DNA of 64,000 nucleotides. Origin: Falsiroseomonas sp. (GTDB lineage: Bacteria; Pseudomonadota; Alphaproteobacteria; Acetobacterales; Acetobacteraceae). The position numbers were made by a program, and so were the translations under genes. A model generated the notes under the pieces. That model worked only from the letters and a program-made list of their open reading frames with translations. It was not told the DNA's origin and searched no databases. The stretch is taken from positions 51,681-115,680 of the forward strand of contig NZ_JAUYTS010000116.1 in assembly GCF_030695085.1 (NCBI RefSeq). The letters are read 5' to 3'. Positions within the stretch are counted from its first letter, which is position 1. Every line of letters starts with the position of its first letter. Of this stretch, positions 46,500-55,454 are shown one piece after another.

Positions 46500-47672
46500 T
46501 CAGCGCGCCGCCGTCAGGCGCAGCACCTCGCCATCCTCATGCTCGGTCAGCAGCCAGATGGAGCCGTCGCGATGCACGCGGACGTCGCGGATGCGGCGGT
46601 CCAGGTCGCCCAGCATCCATTCCTCCTGCACCACGCGGCCATTTTCCATCCGGGTGCGGACCAGCGCGCGGGCCGTCAGACCGCCATGCAGCTTGTCGCC
46701 ACGCCAGTCGGGGAACTGGTCCCCGCCATAGATGGCGAGGCCGGAGGGGGCGACGGTGCGTTCGAAGATATGCACCGCCTGCTCCATCCCCTCCCGCTCC
46801 GTGCCTTCGCCCAGCGGGGCGCCGGAGTAGTCGCGGCCACCGGTCAGGAAGGGCCAGCCATAGTTGCGGCCGGCCTCGATGCGATGGATCTCATCGCCGC
46901 GGAGCGGGCCGTGGTCGTTCACCCACAGCTCCTGCGTCTCCGGGTGGAAGGCCATGCCATGCACGTTGCGCAGGCCGATGGCATAGATGTGCGCAGCCTT
47001 GTCATCGTCATTGGCGAAGGGGTTGCCCTCTGCCGGGCTGCCATCGGTCGTCATGCGCAGGATGGAGCCGGCATGGTCGCTGTCATCCTGCGCGCGGTTC
47101 ATGTTGCGGCGATCGCCGACCGACAACATCAGCGATCCGTCGCGCGGGTCGAAGGCCATGCGGCCGCCGAAATGCAGGCCGCTGCCATCCGGGTTGTTCA
47201 TCATGAAAATGGTCTCGACATCCTCGAGCCGCGGATCGTCGCCATCCTCCCCGGCCAGGCGCGCACGCGTCACGGCGGTGCCGCCGCCCTCATCGGTCCA
47301 GCGGGAGTGGCTCAGGAACAGGATGCGGTTCTCGCTGAAATCCGGATGCAGGGCGATGTCGAGCAGCCCGCCCTGGCTGCGATTCGTCGGACCCTCATAG
47401 CGATAGACCTCCGGCGCGCCGGAGACCGGCCGCATCCGGTCGCCACCACCCAGCATCAGCCGGCCGGAGTTGCGCTCCGTCACCAGGAAGCGCTCACCCT
47501 CCAGGAAGGCGAGGCCCCAGGGGTGTTCCACCTGTGCCAGAGTCTCGACGCGGACGCTGCCATGCTCGGTCTCAAGGGTGCGCGTCTGCGCCGTGGCGGC
47601 GGCCAGCGACGGCAGCAGGAAAAGGCTGGCCAGCGCGCCGGCGCGCGTCAGGCGGGGGACTCGCTTGCTCAT
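46500..47672 (-). CDS. PQQ-dependent sugar dehydrogenase (soluble, exported)
   Basis: The 390-residue protein has a signal peptide (residues 1-28) and a six-bladed beta-propeller of the glucose/sorbosone dehydrogenase family. Blocks include HPWGLAFLEGERFLVTERNSG, QGGLLDIALHPDFSEN, GGRMAFDPRDGSLMLSVGD and GLRNVHGMAFHPETQELWVNDHGP. Members such as E. coli YliI oxidise aldose sugars in the periplasm with PQQ. ATG 47672 has a GAGGAG site upstream. It is divergent from the drug exporter. Whether PQQ is made by this organism cannot be told here. Confidence 0.9.
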   Translation of the reverse strand: MSKRVPRLTRAGALASLFLLPSLAAATAQTRTLETEHGSVRVETLAQVEHPWGLAFLEGERFLVTERNSGRLMLGGGDRMRPVSGAPEVYRYEGPTNRSQGGLLDIALHPDFSENRILFLSHSRWTDEGGGTAVTRARLAGEDGDDPRLEDVETIFMMNNPDGSGLHFGGRMAFDPRDGSLMLSVGDRRNMNRAQDDSDHAGSILRMTTDGSPAEGNPFANDDDKAAHIYAIGLRNVHGMAFHPETQELWVNDHGPLRGDEIHRIEAGRNYGWPFLTGGRDYSGAPLGEGTEREGMEQAVHIFERTVAPSGLAIYGGDQFPDWRGDKLHGGLTARALVRTRMENGRVVQEEWMLGDLDRRIRDVRVHRDGSIWLLTEHEDGEVLRLTAAR

Positions 47673-47717
47673 GGGGAGGCTCCTCGGTTCGGCGGTTGTT
47701 GCGCAGGAGTTGCATGG

Positions 47718-47734
47718 CCGACTTATGAAGTCGG
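47718..47734. promoter_or_regulatory. Palindrome in the divergent promoter region
   Basis: ccgactt-atg-aagtcgg is a perfect 7-bp inverted repeat in the 224-base gap between the sugar dehydrogenase and the drug exporter, 45 bases from the former's ATG. It is a good operator candidate for either gene. Confidence 0.4.
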
Positions 47735-47850
47735 TGTCAGGCAACGCCATGCCGCGCCCGAGGTTCGTCACGGTGGCGACCCGGCGCGCAGCGTATGCCC
47801 GGGTCCGATTATCCGCGTTGGCACGCCGTCCCGGCGTCCTGCATGGTCGC

Positions 47851-47871
47851 TGCCGCTTCGTCGCAGCGGCA
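47851..47871 (+). promoter_or_regulatory. Leader hairpin before the Bcr/CflA exporter
   Basis: tgccgct-tcgtcgc-agcggca forms a 7-bp stem that ends 25 bases before the exporter ATG, probably in its 5' leader. Confidence 0.35.
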
Positions 47872-47896
47872 AGCGCGCCACCGCAGAAAGATCTTC

Positions 47897-49060
47897 ATGC
47901 CCCGCTGGCTTCCCCTGCTGCTCGGCTTCCTCACCGCCGTCGGGCCCCTCTCCACCGACATGTACCTGCCCGCCTTCCCGGCAATCCGGGCCGAGCTCGG
48001 CTCCGCCTGGGGCGGGGTGGAGGCGACGCTGTCCGCCTGGTTCCTCGGGCTGGCGGTCGGGCAGCTGGTGCAGGGCACGCTGGCGGACCGGCTCGGCCGG
48101 CGCCGGCCGCTGATCATCGGCACCGCGATCTATACCGTGGCCTCCATCGGCTGTGCGCTGGCGTCCGACATCGCCATGCTCTCCGCCTGGCGCTGCGTCG
48201 CGGCCTTTGGCGGCGCGGCGAGTGCCGTGATCCCGCGCGCCATGGTGCGGGACCTGGCGACCGGGCTGGATGCGGCGCGGCTGATGTCGCGGCTGATGCT
48301 GGTGATGGGCGCGGCGCCGATCCTGGCGCCGACCATCGGCGGGCTGCTGCTGGAGGCCGCCGGCTGGCGCGTCATTTTCTGGGTCTCGGCCGGCTATGGC
48401 CTGGTCTCCTGCCTGCTGGCCGGCTTCCTGCTGCCGGAGACGCTGCCGCCGGAACGCCGGCAACGCCGTTCGGCGATGACGGTCCTCGGCGATTTCGGCC
48501 GCATCGGCGTGGAGCGCGGCTTCATCACCCATGCGGTAATGGGGGGCGCCGCCATGTTCATGGTCTTCGCCTTCATCGGCGGCGCGCCGGAGGTCTATAT
48601 CGCGCAATACGGCATCGCGCCGTCCGAGTTCGGGCTGCTATTCGCCGTCAGCGCCATCGGCTTCATCGGGCTGACGCAGCTCAACCCCTGGCTGCTCGGG
48701 CGTTTTGGCGGGCTGGTGCCGCGGGTGGCGCTGTATGTCGCGCTGCTGGCGGTGCTGCTGATGACGCTGTCGGCCAGCACCGGCTGGGGGGGGTTCCTCG
48801 GCCTTTACCTGCCGGCCTGCGTCGCCCTGGCCTGCACCGGCCTGGTGCTGCCGAATGCCGCGGTGGGCGCGCTGGCCCGCCATGGCACGCGTGCCGGGAG
48901 TGCGTCTGCCCTGCTCGGCATGATGCAGTTCGGCCTGGCGGCGCTGGGTGCCGGGCTGGTCGGTGTGTTGACGGGAACGGATGCGGTGCCGATGGCGCTG
49001 CTGATGCTCGCCGGGGTCGGCACCGCGCTGCTCGCAGACCTGATGCGGACGCGGCGCTGA
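47897..49060 (+). CDS. Bcr/CflA family multidrug efflux MFS transporter
   Basis: The 387-residue inner-membrane protein has twelve predicted spans. It shows the family motif STDMYLPAFP after the first half-helix and the MFS motif A segment GTLADRLGRRRPLIIGT. Motif C-like glycine-rich helix MGAAPILAPTIGGLLLE follows. Relatives export bicyclomycin, chloramphenicol or sulfonamides by proton antiport. ATG 47897 has only a weak AGAAAG site. It is divergent from the sugar dehydrogenase, and its end lies 15 bases from the tRNA-Pro gene on the other strand. Confidence 0.92.
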   Translation: MPRWLPLLLGFLTAVGPLSTDMYLPAFPAIRAELGSAWGGVEATLSAWFLGLAVGQLVQGTLADRLGRRRPLIIGTAIYTVASIGCALASDIAMLSAWRCVAAFGGAASAVIPRAMVRDLATGLDAARLMSRLMLVMGAAPILAPTIGGLLLEAAGWRVIFWVSAGYGLVSCLLAGFLLPETLPPERRQRRSAMTVLGDFGRIGVERGFITHAVMGGAAMFMVFAFIGGAPEVYIAQYGIAPSEFGLLFAVSAIGFIGLTQLNPWLLGRFGGLVPRVALYVALLAVLLMTLSASTGWGGFLGLYLPACVALACTGLVLPNAAVGALARHGTRAGSASALLGMMQFGLAALGAGLVGVLTGTDAVPMALLMLAGVGTALLADLMRTRR

Positions 49061-49075
49061 AAAAGGGTCGCTGAA

Positions 49076-49152
49076 TGGTCGGAGCGGCGGGATTCGAACC
49101 CACGACCCCCAGTCCCCCAGACTGATGCGCTACCAGACTGCGCTACGCTCCG
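49076..49152 (-). tRNA. tRNA-Pro (anticodon GGG)
   Basis: The 77-base gene folds as a standard cloverleaf: acceptor CGGAGCG/CGCTCCG, D-stem GCGC/GCGC, anticodon stem TCAGT/ACTGG with loop CTGGGGG (anticodon at 49116-49118), and T-arm GTGGG-TTCGAAT-CCCGC. The discriminator is A and CCA is encoded (49076-49078). GGG reads proline codons CCC and CCU. It follows the merR gene by 66 bases on the same strand. Confidence 0.97.
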
Positions 49153-49218
49153 ACTGCGGCGGCAATAGCACCGGGCGCCGGGCCGCGCCAACCCCCGGGG
49201 CGCAAAATCAGCCCCCGT

Positions 49219-49638
49219 TCAGCCCCGGGCGGCCAGGGCCCGCAGCTCATGCGCCAGGCGTTCCAGGGCATCCAGCGCGTCGCGCACCGGCTCCGGCGCC
49301 TCCACCTCATCGATATCGCCGAGTGGCAGTTCCGGGGCCTGCCCGGCCTCATCCAGCCCGCCTTCCCGCAGCAGGCGCTGGACGCCCTTGATGGTGTAGC
49401 CCTGGGTATAGAGAAGGTCGGAGATCCGCCGCAGCAGCGTGATGTCTTCCGGCCGGTAATAGCGCCTCCCGCCGCCGCGCTTCAGCGGCTTGAGCTGCGG
49501 GAATTTGGTCTCCCAGAACCGCAAGACATGCTGCGGGATCTGAAGATCGTCCGCTACCTCACTGATTGTACGAAAGGCCGTGGGGGCCTTGCGGGGACGG
49601 CCGCGGGGATCATCGCCGTCCTGGCCGTCGTCACTCAT
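49219..49638 (-). CDS. MerR family transcriptional regulator
   Basis: The 139-residue protein has an N-terminal MerR winged helix (about 23-90) with [19 protein letters not shown], the family [14 protein letters not shown] and [14 protein letters not shown]. No C-terminal effector-binding cysteines are seen, so it resembles the ligand-free MerR group placed after ihfA in many alphaproteobacteria. Its targets are unknown. The ATG overlaps the ihfA stop by four bases. Confidence 0.9.
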   Translation of the reverse strand: MSDDGQDGDDPRGRPRKAPTAFRTISEVADDLQIPQHVLRFWETKFPQLKPLKRGGGRRYYRPEDITLLRRISDLLYTQGYTIKGVQRLLREGGLDEAGQAPELPLGDIDEVEAPEPVRDALDALERLAHELRALAARG

Positions 49639-49955
49639 GCGTCGTCATCGGCCGAGCGCGCGATGGTCTGGCCCGGATTGAGCCGCGCCTTGAGCACGTG
49701 GGAGGGCCGGAAGGCCAGCACCTTGCGGGGCTGGATCGGCACTTCCACCCCGGTCTTCGGGTTGCGCCCGACCCGGCGGCCCTTCTGGCGCACGACGAAG
49801 GACCCGAAGGCGGAGATCTTCACCGCCTCCCCCGCCTCCAGCGCCGCCGACATGCGCTCCAGCACCGTCTCCAGCAGTTCGGCACTCTCGTTGCGCGAGA
49901 GTCCCACCTGCGCATAGATCGCTTCCGCCAGATTGGCCCGCGTGATCGTCGTCAT
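49635..49955 (-). CDS. ihfA: Integration host factor subunit alpha
   Basis: The 106-residue DNA-bending protein heterodimerises with IhfB and shapes promoters and recombination sites. It shows the HU/IHF pattern: [36 protein letters not shown] and the DNA-intercalating proline in [14 protein letters not shown]-terminal [13 protein letters not shown] follows. ATG 49955 gives the canonical MTTITRA. It lies 137 bases after fabH, so it may have its own promoter. Confidence 0.95.
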   Translation of the reverse strand: MTTITRANLAEAIYAQVGLSRNESAELLETVLERMSAALEAGEAVKISAFGSFVVRQKGRRVGRNPKTGVEVPIQPRKVLAFRPSHVLKARLNPGQTIARSADDDA

Positions 49956-50032
49956 GCCAGAGCAGGTCCTTGCAACCCCTTCAAGTCGCAAGAAAGCCGG
50001 GTTCCGGGATGGCCGTCAACCATAGGTTTGCG

Positions 50033-50069
50033 GCGGTGTGGCAGGAAGTTGCAACACTGTTGCCACCGC
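50033..50069 (-). terminator. Imperfect hairpin between fabH and ihfA
   Basis: gcgg..tggca (50033-50043) pairs with tgccaccgc (50061-50069) around an inner gttgcaac palindrome, 23 bases past the fabH stop. No T-run is present. It may partly terminate fabH transcription or set ihfA expression. Confidence 0.3.
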
Positions 50070-50092
50070 GCCGCACAGGGCGCGGGAATCGC

Positions 50093-51067
50093 TCAGAAAC
50101 GCGCCAGTGCGGCGCCCCAGGTGAGCCCGCCGCCAATGGCCTCCATCAGCACCAGCTCGCCCGGCTTGATGCGTCCGTCGCGCGTGGCTTCCGCCAGGGC
50201 CAGCGGGATGGAGGCGGCGGAGGTATTGGCGTGGCGGTCCACCGTCACCACCACGCGGTCGAGGCCCAGATGCAGCTTGCGGCCCATCGCCTCGATGATG
50301 CGGATATTGGCCTGGTGCGGCACCAGCCAGGCAACGTCGTCATGGCCGAGGCCATTGGCCGCCAGCGCCTCATCCACCGCGGCGGCCAGCTTGGTGACGG
50401 CGTGCTTGAACACCTCCCGCCCCGCCATCCGCACAACGCCAGAGCAGCCGGTGGAGCCCGCGCCGCCATCGACCTGGAGGATGTCGCCGAAACGGCCATC
50501 GGAATGAAGATGGGTGGAAAGCAGGCCGCGTGCCGTACCTTCCTCCGCCCGCAGGAACACCGCGCCGGCGCCATCACCGAACAGCACGCAGGTGCCGCGG
50601 TCGGTCCAGTCCAGGATGCGGGAATAGATTTCCGCGCCCACCACCAGCACGCCACGCGCCTGGCCGGTGCGGATCATCGCATCGGCGACCGACAGCGCGT
50701 AGATGAAGCCGGTGCAGGCGGCCGACAGGTCGAAGGCGAAGCCGCGCGTGATGCCGAGGCCACCCTGGATGCGCGAGGCCGTGGAGGGGAAGGCGCTGTC
50801 CGGCGTGGCCGTGGCCACGATCACCGCATCCACATCCGCCGCCGAAGCCCCGGCCTGCGCCAGCGCCGCCCGGCAGGCTTCCATGCCCATGGAGGAGGCC
50901 GTTTCACCGACGGCCGCGAAGTGCCGCCGGCGGATGCCGGTGCGCTCCACGATCCAGTCATCGGTGGTGTCGAGGTTCTTCTCCAGCGCCAGCTCGTCAT
51001 TGCTGACGGAGCGCGCCGGAAGGTAGCCGCCGGTGCCGGCGATCACGCCGCGAATCGCGCTGCTCAT
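50093..51067 (-). CDS. fabH: Beta-ketoacyl-ACP synthase III
   Basis: FabH starts fatty acid synthesis by condensing acetyl-CoA with malonyl-ACP. The 324-residue protein has the catalytic triad Cys118 (SAACTGF), His251 (PHQANIRI) and Asn281 (HANTSAAS), and the C-terminal GGGLTWGAALARF. ATG 51067 is used because it gives the typical N-terminus and a 4-base gap after plsX. It is part of the conserved rpmF-plsX-fabH cluster. Confidence 0.97.
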   Translation of the reverse strand: MSSAIRGVIAGTGGYLPARSVSNDELALEKNLDTTDDWIVERTGIRRRHFAAVGETASSMGMEACRAALAQAGASAADVDAVIVATATPDSAFPSTASRIQGGLGITRGFAFDLSAACTGFIYALSVADAMIRTGQARGVLVVGAEIYSRILDWTDRGTCVLFGDGAGAVFLRAEEGTARGLLSTHLHSDGRFGDILQVDGGAGSTGCSGVVRMAGREVFKHAVTKLAAAVDEALAANGLGHDDVAWLVPHQANIRIIEAMGRKLHLGLDRVVVTVDRHANTSAASIPLALAEATRDGRIKPGELVLMEAIGGGLTWGAALARF

Positions 51068-51071
51068 CGGA

Positions 51072-52202
51072 TCAGCGCTGGGTGGCGGCAAGCCGCTGGG
51101 CGGGGCTTGGCAGCAGCGCCAGCCCTTCCCGGATCCGGTCGTTGAAGCGGTGCGTCACCATGTCCATCGCCACATCCACCGCATGGGCGAAGCCGACGGC
51201 ATCCGTGCCGCCATGGCTTTTCACCACCACGCCATTCAGCCCGATCAACACGGCGCCATTGTAGCGCCGTGGGTCCATCCATTCACGCAGCCGGTCCAGC
51301 GCCGGGCGGGCCAGCAGGTAGCCCATGCGCGCGGGCATGGAGCTGGTGAAGACCTGGCGCAGCAGGTCGCGCATCAGTTTCAGCGCACCCTCCCCGGTCT
51401 TCAATGCGACATTGCCGGTGAAGCCATCGGTGACGATCACATCCACCGTGCCGGCGGCAATGTCATGGCCTTCGACGAAACCGCGGAAATTGGTGCCTAG
51501 ATGGCTGTCGCGCAGCGTTTCCGCCGCCACCCGCACGCGCTCATCGCCCTTCAGCTCCTCGGAGCCGACATTGAGCAGGCCGAGCGTGGGATTGGTCAGG
51601 CCCAGCACCGCACGGGCGAAAGCGTCGCCCATGATGGCGAACTCAACCAGGTTGCGTGAATCGCATTGCAAATTCGCGCCGAGGTCGAGCATCACCACAT
51701 CGCCCCGCGCCGAGGGCCCGATGGCCGCCAGCGCCGGCCGATCGATTTCCGGCAGCGTCTTCACCACGATCTTGGCCAGCGCCATCAGCGCGCCGGTATT
51801 GCCGGCGGAGACGACACCGGAGGCTTCGCCCTGCGCCACGGCATCGATTGCCACGCGCATGGAGGACCCACGCACGCGCAAAGCCGCGGTCGGCTTCATG
51901 TCGCCCGGAATGGCTTCCGGAGCATGACGCAGACTGCAGGCCTTGGCCGCGCGAGGACGCCTTGCGAGCAACGCCCCGACGCGCGCCTCGTCACCGACGA
52001 GCAGGAAACGCGCCTGTGGGTGGCGTTCCGCGGCCAGCTCCAGCCCATCCAGGATGGACTCCGGTGCGTGATCGCCGCCCATGGCATCGATTGCCAGCGC
52101 GAACGCTGCTGGACCTCGATCCGCCAGGATCTTCCTCGCCACCTTCAGAGCCTTCGCCACATGGGCGGTTGCCCTTTCGTGCGGTTCAGACGCGGACGAC
52201 AC
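51072..52202 (-). CDS. plsX: Phosphate acyltransferase PlsX
   Basis: PlsX makes acyl-phosphate from acyl-ACP for phospholipid synthesis. The family N-terminal motif [18 protein letters not shown] lies about 37 residues in. [32 protein letters not shown] and [16 protein letters not shown] follow. From GTG 52202 the protein has 376 residues, longer than usual, and overlaps rpmF by 17 bases. GTG codons at 52160 and 52139 would give more typical lengths. The function is secure but the start is not. Confidence 0.93.
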   Translation of the reverse strand: MSSASEPHERATAHVAKALKVARKILADRGPAAFALAIDAMGGDHAPESILDGLELAAERHPQARFLLVGDEARVGALLARRPRAAKACSLRHAPEAIPGDMKPTAALRVRGSSMRVAIDAVAQGEASGVVSAGNTGALMALAKIVVKTLPEIDRPALAAIGPSARGDVVMLDLGANLQCDSRNLVEFAIMGDAFARAVLGLTNPTLGLLNVGSEELKGDERVRVAAETLRDSHLGTNFRGFVEGHDIAAGTVDVIVTDGFTGNVALKTGEGALKLMRDLLRQVFTSSMPARMGYLLARPALDRLREWMDPRRYNGAVLIGLNGVVVKSHGGTDAVGFAHAVDVAMDMVTHRFNDRIREGLALLPSPAQRLAATQR

Positions 52203-52386
52203 CCTTGGCCTTGTCGGCCGCCATCACTTCACGGCCATCGTAATGGCCGCAATGCGAGCAGATGTGGTGCGGGCGCTTCAGTTCGCCACAGTTCGTGCAC
52301 TCCATATGCGCGGCCGCCGTCAGAGCCTGGTGGCTCCGCCGCATGCCGGCGCGGGACGGCGATACTTTTCTCTTCGGGACGGCCAT
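52186..52386 (-). CDS. rpmF: 50S ribosomal protein L32
   Basis: The 66-residue protein begins with the L32 sequence [21 protein letters not shown]. It has a zinc-ribbon type CTNC..CSHC (four cysteines), the zinc-containing form of L32. It lies first in the rpmF-plsX-fabH cluster, 102 bases after the DUF177 gene. Confidence 0.98.
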   Translation of the reverse strand: MAVPKRKVSPSRAGMRRSHQALTAAAHMECTNCGELKRPHHICSHCGHYDGREVMAADKAKGVVRV

Positions 52387-52488
52387 GGTGCCGAGCCTTT
52401 CTCGTCAACAAGCTGCAATATCAGCGGAGCCGCGGGCATTAGCACCGCGCGGCACGGGGAAGCAAGCGGCCCCGGATTTCTCCCGCCG

Positions 52489-53028
52489 TCAGTTCCGCTT
52501 GAGGCGGGACAGGGCGGCGAAGGGATTCGGGCGCTCCGGGGCCGTATCGTCCATATCGGCCTCGGGCTCAAGCGTGGTGCCATCCAGTTCGGGCGGGATC
52601 GCCGCGTCCGGCGCGCGCGGATAGGGGTCGAGCGCCAGGGCGAGCTGCTCGGCCACCACCTCCCCCAGATCGACCGCGTCGCCGAATGTCTCGATCTCAT
52701 CCGGGCTGTCCGGGTCGTCATCGGTGGCCGGGGTGCCAGGCGGCAGGATGCGCAGATCCAATGCGGCATCAACGGTTTGCGGAACGGGTCCGAGCGAGAC
52801 CACGCATTCCTGCACCACATCCGCCGCCAGCCGGCCACGCAGCCGCATGGTGCCGCCATTCTCGGGGCTGAGGGTGAGCCAGGCCTCCAGCCGCGTGACG
52901 CCGGGAATTCGGAAGCGGGCGGCCAGCGCCGCACATTCCTCCGGCCGGGCGCGCAGTTCCAGGCTTCGGGACTCGGTGCCGCCGAGTCGGTGGCGGCGCG
53001 AGAATTCGAGGGGATTGTCGGTCGTCAT
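52489..53028 (-). CDS. YceD family (DUF177) protein
   Basis: The 179-residue protein has the family core RLAADVVQECVVSLGPVPQTVDA and an acidic stretch with DDDPDSPDEIETFGDAVDLGEVVAEQLALALDPYPR (quoted in parts: DDDPDSPDE and VDLGEVVAEQLALALDPYP). YceD homologues help 23S rRNA accumulation and usually sit just before rpmF, as here. Its start overlaps the chaperone gene by four bases. Confidence 0.92.
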   Translation of the reverse strand: MTTDNPLEFSRRHRLGGTESRSLELRARPEECAALAARFRIPGVTRLEAWLTLSPENGGTMRLRGRLAADVVQECVVSLGPVPQTVDAALDLRILPPGTPATDDDPDSPDEIETFGDAVDLGEVVAEQLALALDPYPRAPDAAIPPELDGTTLEPEADMDDTAPERPNPFAALSRLKRN

Positions 53029-53555
53029 GCGAATAGCGCCTGGCCGCGCTTCAGCGTCGCCATCGGCTGCGGGGCCAGCAGGTCGGCCACCGCCAGGGCA
53101 TGGGCAGCCAGCTGCGCCGCGGCGCCGGCCGGCGGCGGCTCTCCGCGCCAGATGTTGCGGGCCAGCGCCTCCGCCAGCGCCGCGGCATCGCCGGCATCCA
53201 CGGCCGATTCGTAGGCCGCGGCACGGCCGTGGAAGGCCTCCCACATCCGTTTCACGCGCTTGCCCACGACCAGGTCGCCGACGCCCATCTCCCGCAGGTT
53301 CACGTCCATATCGGCGAACATCGCGTCGAACACCGCCTGGGCGAGTTTAGGGCCAGCCACATCCGGGTCTCGCCGCAGCCGGCGAATCAGCAGCGCCACA
53401 TGCAGGGAAACGAGGTCGAATCGCCCATCCAGCGTGTCCGGCACGCCGAGTTCGGCAAAGAATCGCGGCTGCCGCGCCGCCGCGACGGCCGCGCCATACA
53501 GGTCGAAGCCCGCACGTTCATGCGGCTTGCGCCCAAAAAGGCCAAGCAGGCCCAT
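53025..53555 (-). CDS. Ubiquinol-cytochrome c chaperone family protein (CBP3-like)
   Basis: The 176-residue protein matches the CBP3/UQCC1 family needed for assembly of the cytochrome bc1 complex. Recognisable parts are YGAAVAAARQPRFFAELGVPDT, FDLVSLHVALLIRRLRR, QAVFDAMFADMDVNLREMGVGD and KRVKRMWEAFHGRA. ATG 53555 follows a GGGAG site. It is divergent from bamE and begins the DUF177-rpmF-plsX-fabH transcript. Confidence 0.9.
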   Translation of the reverse strand: MGLLGLFGRKPHERAGFDLYGAAVAAARQPRFFAELGVPDTLDGRFDLVSLHVALLIRRLRRDPDVAGPKLAQAVFDAMFADMDVNLREMGVGDLVVGKRVKRMWEAFHGRAAAYESAVDAGDAAALAEALARNIWRGEPPPAGAAAQLAAHALAVADLLAPQPMATLKRGQALFA

Positions 53556-53590
53556 CGTCCACTCCCATCCGGGCAATTCGCCACCGATCG

Positions 53591-53616
53591 CGCTGCCGGG
53601 CCACGCTGCCGGGCGA
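53591..53616. repeat. 13-bp tandem repeat between the chaperone gene and bamE
   Basis: cgctgccgggcca (53591-53603) and cgctgccgggcga (53604-53616) are adjacent and differ at one base. They lie in the 98-base divergent promoter region. Confidence 0.7.
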
Positions 53617-53653
53617 CGTTGACCGCGACCCGCGAGGGTGGCATTGCCGGGAC

Positions 53654-54226
53654 ATGGAGCGCCCCATGCACGCGGTCAACATGTTGCGGCCCTTGGCGGC
53701 CCGTCAAACTTCCCGTCTCGGCGCCCGCCCAGGCCTTGCCTTGGTTCTGGTTGCCCTGCTGGGCACGACCGGATGCGGCGGCATGTCCGCCGTTCCCGGC
53801 CTCGGACTGTTCGAGAGCCCGCGGGAGATGCGCGGCCATGCGGTGGATGATGAGGCGCTGGCGCAGATTACGCCCGGCGTCAGTTCCCGCGCCGATGTGG
53901 AGACGCTGATCGGCTCTCCCTCCCATACCGGGACCTTCGACAATTCGGTCTGGTATTACATGAGCAGCATCACCCGGCAGCGGCCGGGGCGGACCCTGTC
54001 CGTGGAAGACCAGCGCGTGGTCGCCATCCGCTTCACCCAGGCCGGCGTGGTGGAGGATATCCGCCGCATCGGGCCGGAGGAGGGGCGCAATGTCCGGGTG
54101 GTCAGCCGCATCACCCCGTCACCGGGCAATGACCGCACGATCATGCAGCAATTGTTCGGCAATATCGGCCGCCTGGCGCCGGGCCTCGGCGGACAGACCC
54201 AGACGATCGGCGCGCCGAGCCGCTGA
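53654..54226 (+). CDS. bamE: Outer membrane assembly lipoprotein BamE
   Basis: This outer-membrane lipoprotein of the BAM complex helps insert beta-barrel proteins. The product has a signal region ending in LLGTTGC, where Cys41 is the probable lipidation site. The SmpA/OmlA domain follows: ITPGVSSRADVETLIGSPSHTG, VWYYMSSITRQRPG and VVAIRFTQAGVVEDI. Starts at 53654, 53666 or 53681 are all possible; the first is used. A strong terminator follows the stop. Confidence 0.9.
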   Translation: MERPMHAVNMLRPLAARQTSRLGARPGLALVLVALLGTTGCGGMSAVPGLGLFESPREMRGHAVDDEALAQITPGVSSRADVETLIGSPSHTGTFDNSVWYYMSSITRQRPGRTLSVEDQRVVAIRFTQAGVVEDIRRIGPEEGRNVRVVSRITPSPGNDRTIMQQLFGNIGRLAPGLGGQTQTIGAPSR

Positions 54227-54237
54227 TCTGGCGCGAG

Positions 54238-54265
54238 CAGGAACAGCCGCAAGCGGCTGTTCCTG
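54238..54265 (+). terminator. Rho-independent terminator after bamE
   Basis: caggaacagccgc-aa-gcggctgttcctg is a perfect 13-bp stem 11 bases past the bamE stop, followed by ttgccttt. The symmetrical stem lies between the ends of bamE and the convergent MFS gene and can serve both. Confidence 0.85.
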
Positions 54266-54272
54266 TTGCCTT

Positions 54273-55454
54273 TCAGGCAGCCCTGGCGCGAGCCGGACGC
54301 AGGAACAGCGTCAGCACCAGGGCAAACAGCAGCGCCGGCAGCAGCAGCAGGTTCAGCACTTCCCACCCCGCGGTTGCATGGATGACGCCGGAGCCGAGCG
54401 CGGTGCAGGCAACCGTGCCGAAGACGATGAAATCATTCGCCGTCTGCGCCCGCACCCGCTCATCCGGCGAATGGGCTTCCCCGAGCAGGGTGGTGGCGCC
54501 GGTGAACATGAAGTTCCAGCCGAGCCCCAGCAGCACCAGCGCCACGGTGAAGTGCCAGAAGGTCTCATCCTGGATGGCGACCGCGCCGCACAGCGCGTTC
54601 AGCCCGACGCCAGCCGCGATGATGGTACGCGCCCCCCATCGGGCGATCAGCCGGCCGGTGAAGAAGCCCGGTGCGAACATCGCCACGGCATGCGCCTGGA
54701 TCACCGTGGCGCTGGCGCCGACACCGAAGCCGCAGGCCATCATCTCCAGCGGAGTCGAGGTCATCAGCAGGTTCATGGTGCCATAGCCCATGGCGCCGGT
54801 GCCGGCGGCGGCCAGGAAGGCCGGGCGGCGCAGAATCTCGATGATCGGCGTGGTCACCTTGGGCCGCGGCGGCGCCGGCGGCAGGCGCACCTTGGTCAGC
54901 AGCACGGCACAGGCAATCGGCAGAAGCGCCAGGATCAGGTAGGTGCCGAGGAAGATGAAGGGCTCGAACAGGTTGCGGCTGTGCTTCACCAGCTCCGGCC
55001 CAAAGATCGCCGCCAGCACGCCGCCGGCCATGACCAGCGAGATCGCCTTCGGCCGATAGGCCGGGGAGGCCACCTCGGCGGCGGCGAATCGGTAATGCTG
55101 GGCGATGCCGAAGCCGATGCCGGCGGGCAGCGCGCCCAGCGCATAGACCCAGAAATCCCCGAGCCAGATGCCGAGCGCAAAGGTCAGCGCGCCGCAGAAG
55201 GACCCCGCCGCCCCCATCAGGAAGCCAGCCCGGCGGCCGAGGCGGGAGAAGATGATGCCGGCGGGAATCGAGGCCGCCATGGTCGCCACCATCTGCAGCG
55301 CGAGCGGCAGCGTGGCCAGCGACTTGTCGGTGGCCAGGCTGTAGCCGACCAGCCCGCCCATCGCGACCTGCCCCACCACGGAGGCGTTCATCAGCGCCTG
55401 GCAGAAGAACAGGATCCGCACATCCCGCTTCATGCGGGCTTCCTCGGCAGGCAT
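54273..55454 (-). CDS. MFS transporter
   Basis: The 393-residue inner-membrane protein has about twelve spans. MFS features are GIIFSRLGRRAGFLMGAAGS (motif A-like) in the first half and FFTGRLIARWGARTIIAAGVG in the second. The acid-poor loops give no substrate clue. The ATG at 55454 overlaps the thiL stop by one base (TGATG), so it is coupled to thiL. It is close to Bacillus YwoG- or UMF1-like carriers in layout, but no specific assignment is justified. Confidence 0.85.
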   Translation of the reverse strand: MPAEEARMKRDVRILFFCQALMNASVVGQVAMGGLVGYSLATDKSLATLPLALQMVATMAASIPAGIIFSRLGRRAGFLMGAAGSFCGALTFALGIWLGDFWVYALGALPAGIGFGIAQHYRFAAAEVASPAYRPKAISLVMAGGVLAAIFGPELVKHSRNLFEPFIFLGTYLILALLPIACAVLLTKVRLPPAPPRPKVTTPIIEILRRPAFLAAAGTGAMGYGTMNLLMTSTPLEMMACGFGVGASATVIQAHAVAMFAPGFFTGRLIARWGARTIIAAGVGLNALCGAVAIQDETFWHFTVALVLLGLGWNFMFTGATTLLGEAHSPDERVRAQTANDFIVFGTVACTALGSGVIHATAGWEVLNLLLLPALLFALVLTLFLRPARARAA

